From positions 186,001-250,000 of the forward strand of contig BLSF01000033.1 of NCBI GenBank assembly GCA_012862575.1: a stretch of 64,000 bases of DNA. The letters are read 5' to 3'. The DNA is from Parietichytrium sp. I65-24A. Lineage: Eukaryota > Sar > Bigyra > Thraustochytrida > Thraustochytriidae. This document shows, piece after piece, positions 10,180 through 19,647 of the stretch. Numbering within the stretch: the first letter of the stretch is position 1; the number at the start of each line of letters is the position of its first letter. The position numbers and the translations under genes were made by a program. The notes below the pieces were generated by a model. That model saw only the letters and a list, made by a program, of their open reading frames with translations. It made no database searches and was not told the origin of the DNA.

Positions 10180-10208
10180 CTCTCTCTCTCTCTGTGTGTG
10201 TGTGTGTC
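10180..10208. repeat. (CT)n(GT)n microsatellite
   Basis: A CT run passing into a GT run, starting 8 nt upstream of the EEP hydrolase start codon, so that the gene's 5' leader reads (AC)n(AG)n. Confidence 0.9.
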
Positions 10209-10469
10209 TATTTGTCTCGGTCTCTCTGTCTCTCTATGGGCGGATCCTGCTATTGAGCCTTCTTTCTCTGTCTTGCCCTCTGCTCAAAGACTGATTGCAG
10301 CGCAGGCAACTCAGTTATGCGGTTGTCTTGTCTTGTCTTGTCTCTGCTGCTCTCTTTGCCCTCCGCGTACCCAACAGCATCGTCTCGGTGAATTACTCTA
10401 CTTCCTCCCGACCGTAGTCCCCTCACGTTCAGCATCGCACACCTCTCAACCCTCTCTTCTCTTCCTCTT

Positions 10470-10470
<1 letters not shown>

Positions 10471-10518
<48 letters not shown>
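10471..10518. repeat. (CT)n(GT)n microsatellite
   Basis: About 15 CT units followed by about 8 GT units. Together with the run at 10663-10689 (GT then GA) it forms a loose mirror arrangement. Confidence 0.9.
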
Positions 10519-10662
10519 CTCTTCCCAGTAAATTCCAATCCCACCCTTTTTTTCTCCATGGTCTCCATAGGCGAAAACGTCCAGAGCTAGAATTAATAGT
10601 AGTAAAAGTTGACGCGAAGTGGGTCAGGGTGCTATTCTGGCGGTGGAAAGTCTCTCTCGGTT

Positions 10663-10689
10663 TGTGTGTGTGTGAGAGAGAGAGAGAGA
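10663..10689. repeat. (GT)n(GA)n microsatellite
   Basis: A GT run passing directly into a GA run, close in composition to the reverse of the run at 10471-10518. Confidence 0.9.
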
Positions 10690-12121
10690 TATAGAGATGC
10701 GAAGGGAGCGCGGACACGGATGGGCAAGTGACTTGCGAGGACCGGGAGGTTGGAGAGGCCACGCGGAGAGATCGGGCGGCGTCGTGTCGACGGTGGGCGA
10801 AGGGTTGCGGAGGAACGGCCGTGCGGTGAGTTGAGTCGCAAACCCATCTGTTGATCGATTGATTATTTGGGCGGGAAAGCTCTCGCTCTGGCGCTGAACG
10901 GAGACGAAACACTGCGGCATTTTTACTGCGACGATGGACTTCATTCACATCATTCGCTCTTGAAACCACATGGTGTTCGCTTTGGTCCTTGGTCGTACTA
11001 TTCAATAGCAGCTAGCTCAGTTCTCACAAATTTCAGAATTATGGAACTACTTGTCGTGGATGACTTGGATTCTTCGCGGTCAAGTCGAACGTGTCGCGAC
11101 GTGCGATCCTCGACGAAGAAAAGGCCACTGCTGTGTCCTTCCCCGACGCACGGCAGGATGATGGCTCATGCTCTGTCATCTTTTATCTTTCATCGCCAAG
11201 ATCCAAGTCAGAACCGAACTTATTATTAGGAGCTAAGCTTATAGCTTGGAAAAGTCATAAAGTCAAACGCATAAGGGTAGGTTAGCTACGAGTACCTAGA
11301 AGGGTGTCATAAATATGTTACCGTTGCGAGAGACTCTGGCCCGGGACTCCAGAGTTGCAAATGACTTGCAAGTGTAAGACGAAAGTCAAAGTGGAAGGGT
11401 CAAAGGCCCCGAGGAAGCGCGTGATGGTCGCGATTATGTCATGGTATCATGGCATAACATGGCATATCGTGGCCGCGAGTAGTACTAGTAAGAATTCCTG
11501 TCCAAGATTGACTGATAGGTCGATTGATCAGTTGATCGATTGAATGATCAGCTGATTGTTTGATTGGTTGGTTTCGATTGAAACAATTTGGGAAAGTTCT
11601 CATGAGAAAAAGGTTGCAGTATCCAGAGCAGGCTTCAAGCCCGTGGAAGACTGGGAAAGAGGAGGAGTTCGAACCACACGCCACACCAGACTTGGGCACA
11701 TAAAGAAGTCTCCGAACTACATTTGTGCTCTGGTAGCTTACACAATTTAGCTGACAAGTCGTGCGAGGGTGACGACGGGGAGAGAGTGATTACACTGTCT
11801 CTCTTGTGCTTCTCCAGCTCACAATTCGAAGAAGCGGCACAGAGAAGGTATTGGCTGGGTGTCCGACGGAATTCATCAGCGCTAATCGCGCTTGCCAAAC
11901 GCGTTCGGCAATCAAAGACTGACCTTTCGAGCGAGAGCGTCTACTCGGACAGTGCAGTGTTGCAGAATCAGAGTCAGAGAGGAGAGAGCGGAAGGCGCAC
12001 GTTTTGGCGCGGTGCAGGTGAAGGGGAAGGGGAAGGGAAACGGAAAGGGGCAGGCAATCGGCGACTGCGGGCTGGAAAGCAGGCCAAAGCATGCGCGATA
12101 GCGGGTAAAGTACTAGTCGAG

Positions 12122-13400
12122 ATGATGATCGCAATCGGAAGCCAGGCCTTCCGTGAAAGCAAGCTGAGCGTATCGCTGGAGGCGTGCGCAAATTGCCAGG
12201 ACCATCAATGGTACGTTGTTGAAGAGGGAAGGGCGCTAGAGAAAGAGACGGTGGACTCACGACGGTTTTCTTTTGCGAACTGGATGCAGGAATACGAACC
12301 ACAAGTTGATATTTATGTGCGAGTTCCCCAACTGCAAACGCACGTTCAAGTCGGACGGAGAATGGAAACGCCACAAAAGACAACATGGATCCAAAAATGC
12401 TGAATGCTCGGTTCGGAGCAAGTACGATATGTATCGATTTGCATTTGAGAAAAAGGTGAACGAAAGGTTGCCGAATGCAAAGGTGACCATTAGCGAGAGG
12501 CCACGCCTTGGGTCGTTCGAAGTGCAAGCCAGACTACGGACGAATGGCTCTGCCTGTTTCACGTACTCAAAGATCGAGAGCAAGCAGTGGCCAAATTTGG
12601 ACCATCTCATTGACAGACTGATACGCAGCTCATACCTCTGCCAACTTGAAGAAATCCAGATTGAGCTGGGTTCTATTGCAAACGTCATTCAAGATGCGTT
12701 TGTGCATCTCGTCGGAAAAGAAGCGGATCCTGAATCCTCAAAAGCCAACTTGACCAGAGTTGCCACCGAGTCATTGCTAGAAGAGCTCGAAAAGTCGAAA
12801 GGGCCGAATGTTACGAATGAAGACCTCGAGAGGGCCAAAGCTGCACTTCTCAGTGCGGGAACTGACTCCTTCTACTTTGAAGAAATGCTAAACGTGTTAA
12901 AAGACGCAGGCGTGAAAAGCGATCGGCCATTTCGAACAAAAGCCGAGCTCGAAGAAAAATCTATGTCATCCAATCAAGCCTCATCACAGCAAAGTTCCGC
13001 ACACCGCCCAATTCGGTCCAGTAGCATGCCTCTGGCTCAAGCTCGTGTAGGCGGCCGGGCGAAGAGCAGGACTGGGATTAATCGTCAGTCTCATTCTGCG
13101 GCGGCGTTGCAAGCGACTCGCCCTACAATAGAGTTCGATTCTGACGAGAGTAAGAAGGAAGACGAAAACCAAGTGTATTTGACGATGCCGGTGTCGAAGA
13201 GCGGCACGGATGCATTCGACGACAACGAGTTGTCCGAGTATGAATATGATGAAGATTTCTCAGAGTCAGAGTACGAAAACGACTTTTCGTCATCTGAAAG
13301 AGCCAAAGACTCTTATGGGGCTATGGGAGGGGAGGACGACAACGACGGGGAAAGCCTCGCTTCGATCGCTAGCGACCTTGCCAGCGGCTCTGACTGCTAG
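12122..13400 (+). CDS. Selenoprotein W-like (Rdx) domain protein with an embedded C2H2 zinc finger (two exons)
   Basis: Joining 12122-12210 to 12290-13400 gives 399 residues. The N-terminal strand KLSVSLEACANC carries a redox-type CxxC (Cys22, Cys25), followed by QDHQWNTNH. A classical C2H2 finger comes next (Cys40-x4-Cys45-x12-His58-x3-His62). The Rdx fold then resumes as a helix (YDMYRFAFEKKVNERLPNAKV) and the hallmark RLGSFEVQA...YSKIESKQWPNLDHLI (about 104-136). Rdx proteins (SelW, SelT, MIEN1 kin) are thioredoxin-like oxidoreductases; both CxxC positions are Cys here, not selenocysteine. The rest is helical, then Ser-rich, with a strongly acidic Tyr-rich C-terminus. Without the intron the frame would open at ATG 12315, at the finger, and lose the CxxC, so the spliced form is preferred. 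Start 12122 is chosen because it sits just before the first Rdx strand. Its molecular role is unknown. Confidence 0.75.
12211..12289 (+). other. Intron of the zinc finger-Rdx gene
   Basis: 79 nt, donor GTACGT at 12211, acceptor TGCAG at 12285-12289. It splits the Trp30 codon (TG/G), and the total coding length is an exact multiple of three. Splicing joins CANCQDHQ to WNTNHK, which reads on into the zinc finger frame. Confidence 0.75.
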
Positions 13401-13602
13401 CTACTGGTTCTTAAAGTAGGCATGCTTTGACATGAAGCACTTCTCTCTTGACAGACAACGAATTGTGTGCACTCGAAACTGAGTTTAGAAATTAAGAAAT
13501 TGTGGAGAAACCAACATTCTGCACGTTGAGTCTATGTTGCTATTGCCTAGGTTATTTTTAAAAAAAATAGAAAATAGAAAAATGGAGCCAAAAGTGAAGT
13601 TT

Positions 13603-14550
13603 TTAGAACACGGTAATGAGCGCAAAGCAAGCATAGAGAAGAAAGACTGGATATGCGATCAAATATCGCTGCTCGCGCATTTGCGTGGCAGCCTCGAAAA
13701 ATCGAGTGGCAGTTTGAGTGCACCAGATGATGGCAATCAGGGTCAGCGGTGTGCCAATCCACGAGTGCTTGCGTAGGTCAAAGAGAATGGTAATAGCAGA
13801 AAGGCAGACGATGGGAAGCAGACAGTATCCGAGAACGGAAAAAACGCGGTACATATCTATTGCTGCATTGTTTGCGTGGTTCATCAGGTTTACGACAAGG
13901 TACATTGCAATGCAGCCCACGACGCCAAACCCAAAGACGTAGCCGAAGAAGAGTTTGCCACTGAATAGCAGGCAAAACCCTTGTATCAAGCAAAAAACGA
14001 GTGGGCCTGCGAGGTCAGAGTCATTGAGAATGTCTTCTTTGATCTCGCGAGTCGGTATAAGAACAGAGGCCGTCTTGGTCCAAATGTGGTCAAAATTAAT
14101 TCCCAGCTCCTCGAGCAACGGAGGCTCATCGCCATAGTTTACACTGCTGCCAATTGAACCGGATTGAAACCCTTGCGAAGATTTCTCTTCTGGTTGCTCA
14201 AACCCGTGTGATGTGTACGAGTACCCTGGATTCGAGGGCGCGAACGTGTCATTCGTGCCTGCACCTCCATACTGCTGTCCGCCGCCCATATCCATACCAT
14301 ATCCTCCGCTTTGCGCGCCAGCGAACCACTCGTCCCCTCCCTGTTGCTGTTGCTGCTGCTGCTGTGCCTGCTGCTGGTCATACTGTTGCTGCTGGCCGTA
14401 CTGGTCATAACCGCCCCCGTACTGCTGTTGACCGTATTGATCATTGCCGTAACCGCCTGATCCCCCATAGCCATACTGCTGCTGTTGTTGTTGTTGCTGC
14501 TGCTGCTGCTGCGCTCCATATCCGCCGCTCTGGTCATAGTATGAAGACAT
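13603..14550 (-). CDS. YIPF5: YIPF5/Yip1-type Golgi membrane protein
   Basis: Protein of 315 residues. The first about 95 residues are Gln/Gly/Tyr-rich low complexity (poly-Gln from CAG/CAA codons). From about 138, the Yip1 family signature follows: EPPLLEELGINFDHIW, then LNDSDLAGPLVFCLIQGFCLL at the first membrane helix and GKLFFGYVFGFG at the second. Five hydrophobic helices fill about 185-315, the usual Yip1 topology with a cytosolic N-terminus. The family acts at ER exit sites and the cis-Golgi with Ypt1/Rab GTPases in vesicle traffic. Length and ending are normal for the family apart from the long Q/G-rich head. ATG in the context GAAAATGTC. The stop lies 202 nt from the stop of the facing gene. 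Confidence 0.92.
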   Translation of the reverse strand: MSSYYDQSGGYGAQQQQQQQQQQQQYGYGGSGGYGNDQYGQQQYGGGYDQYGQQQQYDQQQAQQQQQQQQGGDEWFAGAQSGGYGMDMGGGQQYGGAGTNDTFAPSNPGYSYTSHGFEQPEEKSSQGFQSGSIGSSVNYGDEPPLLEELGINFDHIWTKTASVLIPTREIKEDILNDSDLAGPLVFCLIQGFCLLFSGKLFFGYVFGFGVVGCIAMYLVVNLMNHANNAAIDMYRVFSVLGYCLLPIVCLSAITILFDLRKHSWIGTPLTLIAIIWCTQTATRFFEAATQMREQRYLIAYPVFLLYACFALITVF

Positions 14551-17500
14551 TTTCTCCCTCGACCTTAAGCTGCCTTTTTTTCACCCTCTCCTCTTTCCAA
14601 GCACAGCCCCAGACTGCGCAGTCAGCCTCTTTCGTGCTACGAAGTCCCGATTCCAAAAGAAGCGCTTCGTTCGTTCGTTCGTTCGTTCGTTCGTCTCTTC
14701 GCGCTGAACAACGCGCGCCCGAGGACACCCCAGCGAGTACTCGAGGACACTTACTTACCGCCGTACGCTGTGGCGACGTGGACTACGTGGACGTTGGATC
14801 AGTGTTAGTTTGTCTCTCACAGTATCTCTCACCTTCACACAGTGTTGCTGTTTCACCACAGCTTTATAGTTTACGCTAATACGTTGTTAACGATGACCTG
14901 TTCCCTACTTGACCTACTGCCACGGCAAGTCGGTGTCTTAGCGCAAAGCCTTAGGTGGCCTCTAGCTAGCAGATAGGGAGTGTCATCAGCTGCTAAGAGA
15001 GGCGCTCAGGTACGTGGTGAAGAGCAAGTTTGGACGATTATTTACACCAAGGTCTGTGTGGTTGCGGGGAGCGCATTGCGAGGATTGGAGTTGCATGGTT
15101 TTTGTCCATGGATGGAGAAGGGCTGGAAGTACTTTGCATTCGAAAAGTGGAGAAGATATGAAGTATTTACACCCAATATTTAATAAAAAACAGCAGTTTT
15201 GCTCTCACATTGCAAAAGCGATCTGTGTACAGCATATGCGCGTGGCGCGCTGAGCAAACCTCGGTCAATGGCCGTTTAGTTTGGTGGAATATTTACATAG
15301 TTTGTGTGAAGACGAGCCGGGCCTGTGCATTGTTAAAGTACGCTGGAAACAGTCAGTATCAAGATCACCAACGGGAAATCAAACTCGAGACCTTCACGAC
15401 CATCATCAGCGCGGCGACATGAAATTAAAATCGCACAGAGCTGCATGCAGGGAATGTCGTCACAACCTTGTCTCGCTTCCGAACAGAAACCGGGGCTAGA
15501 ATCTCCATGTTGTGTCAATACTATCGCTCCTTTTAGCAACTGCGTTTGCCATTTGTCTGCCGAAGCAGCGACAAAGCAGCTACCAAGGAAAAAGAAGCTT
15601 TCTTCTCTCAAGACGTCGCGCTCCCAACCTTCCCGCCTTCGCATGTAGGCCTGCCTATACTCGTTTTAGTTTCGCACCGTTTTGATGACGAGAAACCCAC
15701 TTTAGCCAAAGGCTCGGATCCTGGCCGTCCCCGGTGCAAACATCTTGCTCCACGTTGCCAAATTACGCAAAACTTTTCATCGCTAACGCTTCAAATCCGC
15801 GCGGCGTGGAGCGTCGCCTCTGAGTTCCCAACATCCCAGAACGAGCAAAATTTCCCGCTCCATACACTGGGCACGTTCGACCTGCTCACCCAAACACAAA
15901 CACACACACTCTCTCTCTCTTCCCTCCGCTTCGCAACCTCGCACAGAATCTCTGCGTCACTTACCTCCGCCGCTCTCAGCACGCCATTGTGGCTCACTAG
16001 CTCAGTCAGTCAGAGCCCGCCTTCCTCCGTTAGGTGATTGCAAGTTGCAATCTGATGTCTGTGCGATTCTGCCAACACTGCCAACTCGTGTGGACTCATG
16101 GCCACCCATGAGGCTGACGTCAACTTTCCGGCCACGGACCCGGGCGAAAGTGAGGCTCCCATGATGGCGTCAGCACGAGGTCGATGGTCTCTTGGCATCT
16201 CTTGGCACCATTGTTTTCGTGAGTCAGGGTTTCTCGCGATTTTGACCTTGACTGACGGACGGACTGCAACTTCTGAATTCTGAATTCGGGTGAAAAGTCG
16301 ATCTACTTTCAAAGTTTAACTTGTCGGCTTCGTCGGCACTGACTTTCGCTCGACTGCGCTTTGTCTTTTAACTGTTGCGAGTACCCCGTAATAATAATAC
16401 CATGGTATAGTTTGACCATGTTTGACTGTTTGACCTCCGGCATCGTCGAGAGACAATTCAGCCTGGGTGGTGGTTCGAGTGACGACGTCCCTTAGTAAAA
16501 GGTTAAATTGAAATAAGATCAACAGGAAAGCTTCACTCTGCAGTAAGCTTATCGCGATAATCGCGATACGATCGCACTGCCCAGTGCATAGTCACGCAGT
16601 GTCGGGCATAAAGCTCAACAGTAGCGCTGCTCTAGCTAACATGCGTGTACACGACGCAGCGGCTCCCTTGGCTCCCCTCACCAAAACGCTTCGCTCGCTT
16701 CAGCTTCACATCTCACTCATGACTGATTGACAAGTGAGGGATTGTTGATTTGACTGATTTTTGAACAAGTGAAAAGAATCCCACACCTCCGATTCCACCG
16801 AGTAGTGGCTGGCTCTCTCTATATGCTAGCTCTAGACAGGAGCTAAATCTTCACTGTCCGTAAAAGTGACATTGAAGCAGTTGCGGACCTTTCTTTCCTC
16901 TTTCTCCCTTTCCTTCACTTGCTTCCTATCTTCCTATCTTTCTTCTTTCCTTCTTTTCTTGGTTGTGAATGAAAGTTGCTGCGGGCGAGTCAGTCGTGCG
17001 AAAGCGCCCATTCCCACGTGATTCTTGGACGAGAATAAGAGCACCGCCGGGTACTGTCGCGATCCCGTCGCAGCGTGCCCCGCAGTTCGCAGCTTACAAC
17101 TCACCGACAGCAAGCCGCTCGAGAGGAGGCGAACTTGAACGGCAGTGGTCACTCGACCACCCACGTCAACAACGTACGCCCACACCGACTCGGCAGGTTC
17201 TGTGAATTGCTTTGGAGCTTGAAGGTTCGATAGTTTCGGTTGTTTCGGTTCTCACTTGCAGCAGTCGCCAAGAAAGACAAGAAAGGCAAGAAAGAAGCAA
17301 ACAGACAAAGAGAGTTATATATTATACGAGGCCTTCTGCCTCGCGGTCGCACTGAACTCGTGCAGCAACTCGAATTGCCCTGAAATCCCCTTCCGCGAGA
17401 CTTGAGCACCCTCGATTCTCACGCGTCGCCTCGCCGGGGAGACCTCGGTGCCGTAGCTCGCCTCAGCCTCCCGCTAGTCGCGGCCATTTTCTCGTGGGCC

Positions 17501-17644
17501 TTGCAGGCCTGCTAGAAGAGCGTCTGGGAGAGCAGCGGAGACAATCAGAGGCGCAAGAGAGGTCTCGCGAGGCCAGGAGAAGGCGGCAAAACAACAACAA
17601 CAAGAAGGAGGAGGAAAGGAGGAACGTGAATTAATTACTTCGAT
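14551..17644. other. Longest head-to-head intergenic region (YIPF5 / AAAP transporter)
   Basis: About 3.1 kb without a recognisable gene. It contains a (GTTC)n run at 14666-14694, an ATACCATGGTAT palindrome around 16399, repeated AGCTAG-type hexamers and, near the transporter, TTATATATTATA at about 17315-17326 followed by a purine-rich leader (17530-17625). Open frames such as 15281-15499 and 15546-16037 show no known motif. An unrecognised small gene or non-coding RNA cannot be excluded. Confidence 0.55.
14666..14694. repeat. (GTTC)n microsatellite
   Basis: About seven tandem GTTC/CGTT tetranucleotide units upstream of the YIPF5 gene on its 5' side. Confidence 0.9.
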
Positions 17645-19339
17645 ATGCGAGGGCGGTCGCAGTCGGATGCCCGCGAGACGCCCAAGCGGGCAGGGAAGAA
17701 GAGTGGTCGGAGCAGCAGGCTGGAGGACGAAGATAGCGACGACAGCGTGAACGGGAACAAGCAGCTGCGCAAGAAGAAGAGCAGCAGGCAGCAGAATCAG
17801 CACAAAACCATGCGAAACTCAAACGCATCGTTGCGCCAGCCGCTTGTGGGGACCAACAGTGAAGGCGGCATCGCGGGCGAAGGGTCCTCGCACGGCGGGT
17901 CCAGATGGGACAGCAGCGCGAACGGCGGGAGCCCGAGGACAGAGAGTGAACGCGGCGGAGACGATCAGGAGTCCGCCGCAGGAAACCGCGCGCCGAAGCT
18001 GAGCTTTTTACAGGCGCTGTGCACATCGCTAAACTACAATCTGGGGCTGGCGGTCCTGTGCTTTCCGTACCAGGTCTCGCAGCTTGGCTGGACTGCGTTT
18101 GCGACCCTCGTGGTGGTGTGCCTCATTTGCTGGCTGACGGCCTGGATGATTGGGAAAATCATGAGCTCCTTCACTGATATTCACAGCTATGCAGACATTG
18201 CCGCCCACGTTGTGTGCTCGGTATTTCCCGACAGCCACACAGCCACTCACATCGCCTCGACGTCCTTGCGAACTTTTCAAGTTATCGAGCTCTTCTGCTA
18301 CATTGTTTATAATCTAGTCACCGTCCGTGAGGCTCTGGCAGCTCTGGGCGGGATTGGCTCGCACACCCAGTGGGTCCTCACCTTCCTTTTCGCATGCCCT
18401 GGCGCCTTGATGCTAAACCCTACTATTCTGAGCAAGGTCAGCTTGGCAGGCATCAGCTCATTCCTCGTCCTCAGTATTCTCATGATTGTGAGCAGCGCTG
18501 CACAACTCGCCAAGGACCACGAGCTGATGCCTATTCGCGTCGGCCCAGACTCGTACGATGTGTGGGCCAAGGCGTACGGCCCGATCTTGCTCCTCTTCGC
18601 AGGACACGCTGTTTACCCTTCCATCCACCACAACTTGGAGAACAAGGATCATTACATCACCGTGGTGAATTGGACGTTCATTTGTATTCTCATCTTTATA
18701 TTCGTGCTCGGGCTCGGATGCAGCTTGGCGTATGGCGAAAACATTACGCAACTTCCGACCGGATATCTACCCCCGGGTTCATCAGAGAGCGTTTTTGGAC
18801 AGCTCATGATGGTGCTCAAGGGCATCACAGCGTATCCCGTGATTGCCTACCCGATCGTGACGGAGCTTGCTTCTCGCTTCGTGGTCCAGAACACTCGCAA
18901 TCTCCTTGCATCCGGAGGCAACATCCCTCCTGCGATGACCCCCGCCCTTGGACAAGAGTTTGTCCACTTGCTAGAGCCTGACGACGAAGAAACAGAAGAG
19001 GAACGGATCGTCGCTTTGACGTACTCGCCTTTCACACCTTCTCACCTGGTTCAGGCTCAGAAACGAGAGCCGAATCGTGACTTTGCTCGTCGCACTTTTA
19101 GAATTGAGGTTGGAATCTCGGTACTGGTTCTCTTTGCGTCGTTTATTGCAGCCGTCATCACGCCTAGCCTGGAGTTCGTGATGACCCTAGTCGGTTCTAT
19201 TTTTGCTGTCTCCCTTGCCGTCACTCTGCCCTCTGTATTCTATGGTGTATTGTTTCGCGAGTCGTATTGCCTGGCAGCCGTACTCGTAGCGTTCGGCGTC
19301 GTGTCCATGGTCCTGTCTTTCGTGTCATTGTTCACATAG
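17645..19339 (+). CDS. Amino acid/auxin permease (AAAP/SLC32-38-like) transporter
   Basis: Protein of 564 residues. A hydrophilic, charged N-terminal tail of about 115 residues precedes a membrane domain with about 11 hydrophobic helices. The first helix has the AAAP pattern NYNLGLAVLCFPYQVSQLGW, matching the family's substrate-site helix; helix 2 follows (LVVVCLICWLTAWMIGKIM). A loop motif FAGHAVYPSIHHNLENKDHY is typical of the vesicular amino-acid transporter branch, with YPVIAYPIVTELASR further on. Family members carry amino acids with protons or sodium across plasma, vacuolar or vesicle membranes. Substrate and membrane cannot be told here. An acidic insert (EPDDEETEEERI, about 440-455) lies between late helices. 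Start ATG 17645 follows a purine-rich leader. The gene faces TYW1 tail to tail, 308 nt apart. Confidence 0.88.
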   Translation: MRGRSQSDARETPKRAGKKSGRSSRLEDEDSDDSVNGNKQLRKKKSSRQQNQHKTMRNSNASLRQPLVGTNSEGGIAGEGSSHGGSRWDSSANGGSPRTESERGGDDQESAAGNRAPKLSFLQALCTSLNYNLGLAVLCFPYQVSQLGWTAFATLVVVCLICWLTAWMIGKIMSSFTDIHSYADIAAHVVCSVFPDSHTATHIASTSLRTFQVIELFCYIVYNLVTVREALAALGGIGSHTQWVLTFLFACPGALMLNPTILSKVSLAGISSFLVLSILMIVSSAAQLAKDHELMPIRVGPDSYDVWAKAYGPILLLFAGHAVYPSIHHNLENKDHYITVVNWTFICILIFIFVLGLGCSLAYGENITQLPTGYLPPGSSESVFGQLMMVLKGITAYPVIAYPIVTELASRFVVQNTRNLLASGGNIPPAMTPALGQEFVHLLEPDDEETEEERIVALTYSPFTPSHLVQAQKREPNRDFARRTFRIEVGISVLVLFASFIAAVITPSLEFVMTLVGSIFAVSLAVTLPSVFYGVLFRESYCLAAVLVAFGVVSMVLSFVSLFT

Positions 19340-19647
19340 TCAGTTTTTGCTGTTGCGAGTGTTTTCTCTTTTCACTTTTTTTTTTGGTCTCCTACGCTAT
19401 CTGCTCCTTTCAACATATCTCTGTATCGGAGCAATCCACGCCATATTCGAGGTCCTCTATTTTATATGATCACCGTTTAGCCATGTTTCTGTTCTCGCAG
19501 TCTTTTCGCGACGCTTAGCCGACTCCATCACTTTAGCAGGAATGACGAGCGTTACGCACATCAGAAGAGCAATTTCAAGCGAGCGTGAATTTTTCTTTGT
19601 TGATTTACTTACACACAAAAAAACTAACAAGATAATGAACGTCTAGT
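19340..19647. other. Tail-to-tail gap (AAAP transporter / TYW1)
   Basis: 308 nt holding the 3' flanks of two converging genes. T-rich near 19378 and A-rich near 19617 (both strands' 3' sides). No gene or repeat is seen. Confidence 0.6.

Larger units (their letters stand above)
10173..12121. other. Head-to-head intergenic region (EEP hydrolase / zinc finger-Rdx gene)
   Basis: About 1.95 kb holding three CT/GT/GA microsatellites (10180-10208, 10471-10518, 10663-10689) and a GATT/GATC-rich stretch around 11510-11575. It should carry the promoters of both divergent genes. Open frames here are made of low-complexity sequence and resemble nothing I know. Confidence 0.6.

Noticed and set aside
9174-10256. 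360-codon plus-strand frame
   Set aside because: It lies opposite the EEP hydrolase, which carries all catalytic motifs in order; the plus-strand product has no recognisable motif and is a shadow.
10250-11005. 251-codon minus-strand frame
   Set aside because: Made largely of translated CT/GT/GA microsatellites, rich in Ser-Leu and Arg-Glu repeats; no domain seen.
11655-11685. GTTCGAACC resembling a tRNA T-loop or B box
   Set aside because: The flanks do not form a 5-bp T stem, and no D arm, anticodon arm or acceptor stem is found at the right spacing.
12185-12196. Selenocysteine in the Rdx motif
   Set aside because: Both positions of the CxxC are TGC codons; no in-frame TGA is present, so it is a Cys homologue.
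11723-12403. 226-codon frame as a separate protein
   Set aside because: Only its end (12122-12210) looks coding, and it fits as exon 1 of the zinc finger-Rdx gene; the rest is low complexity.
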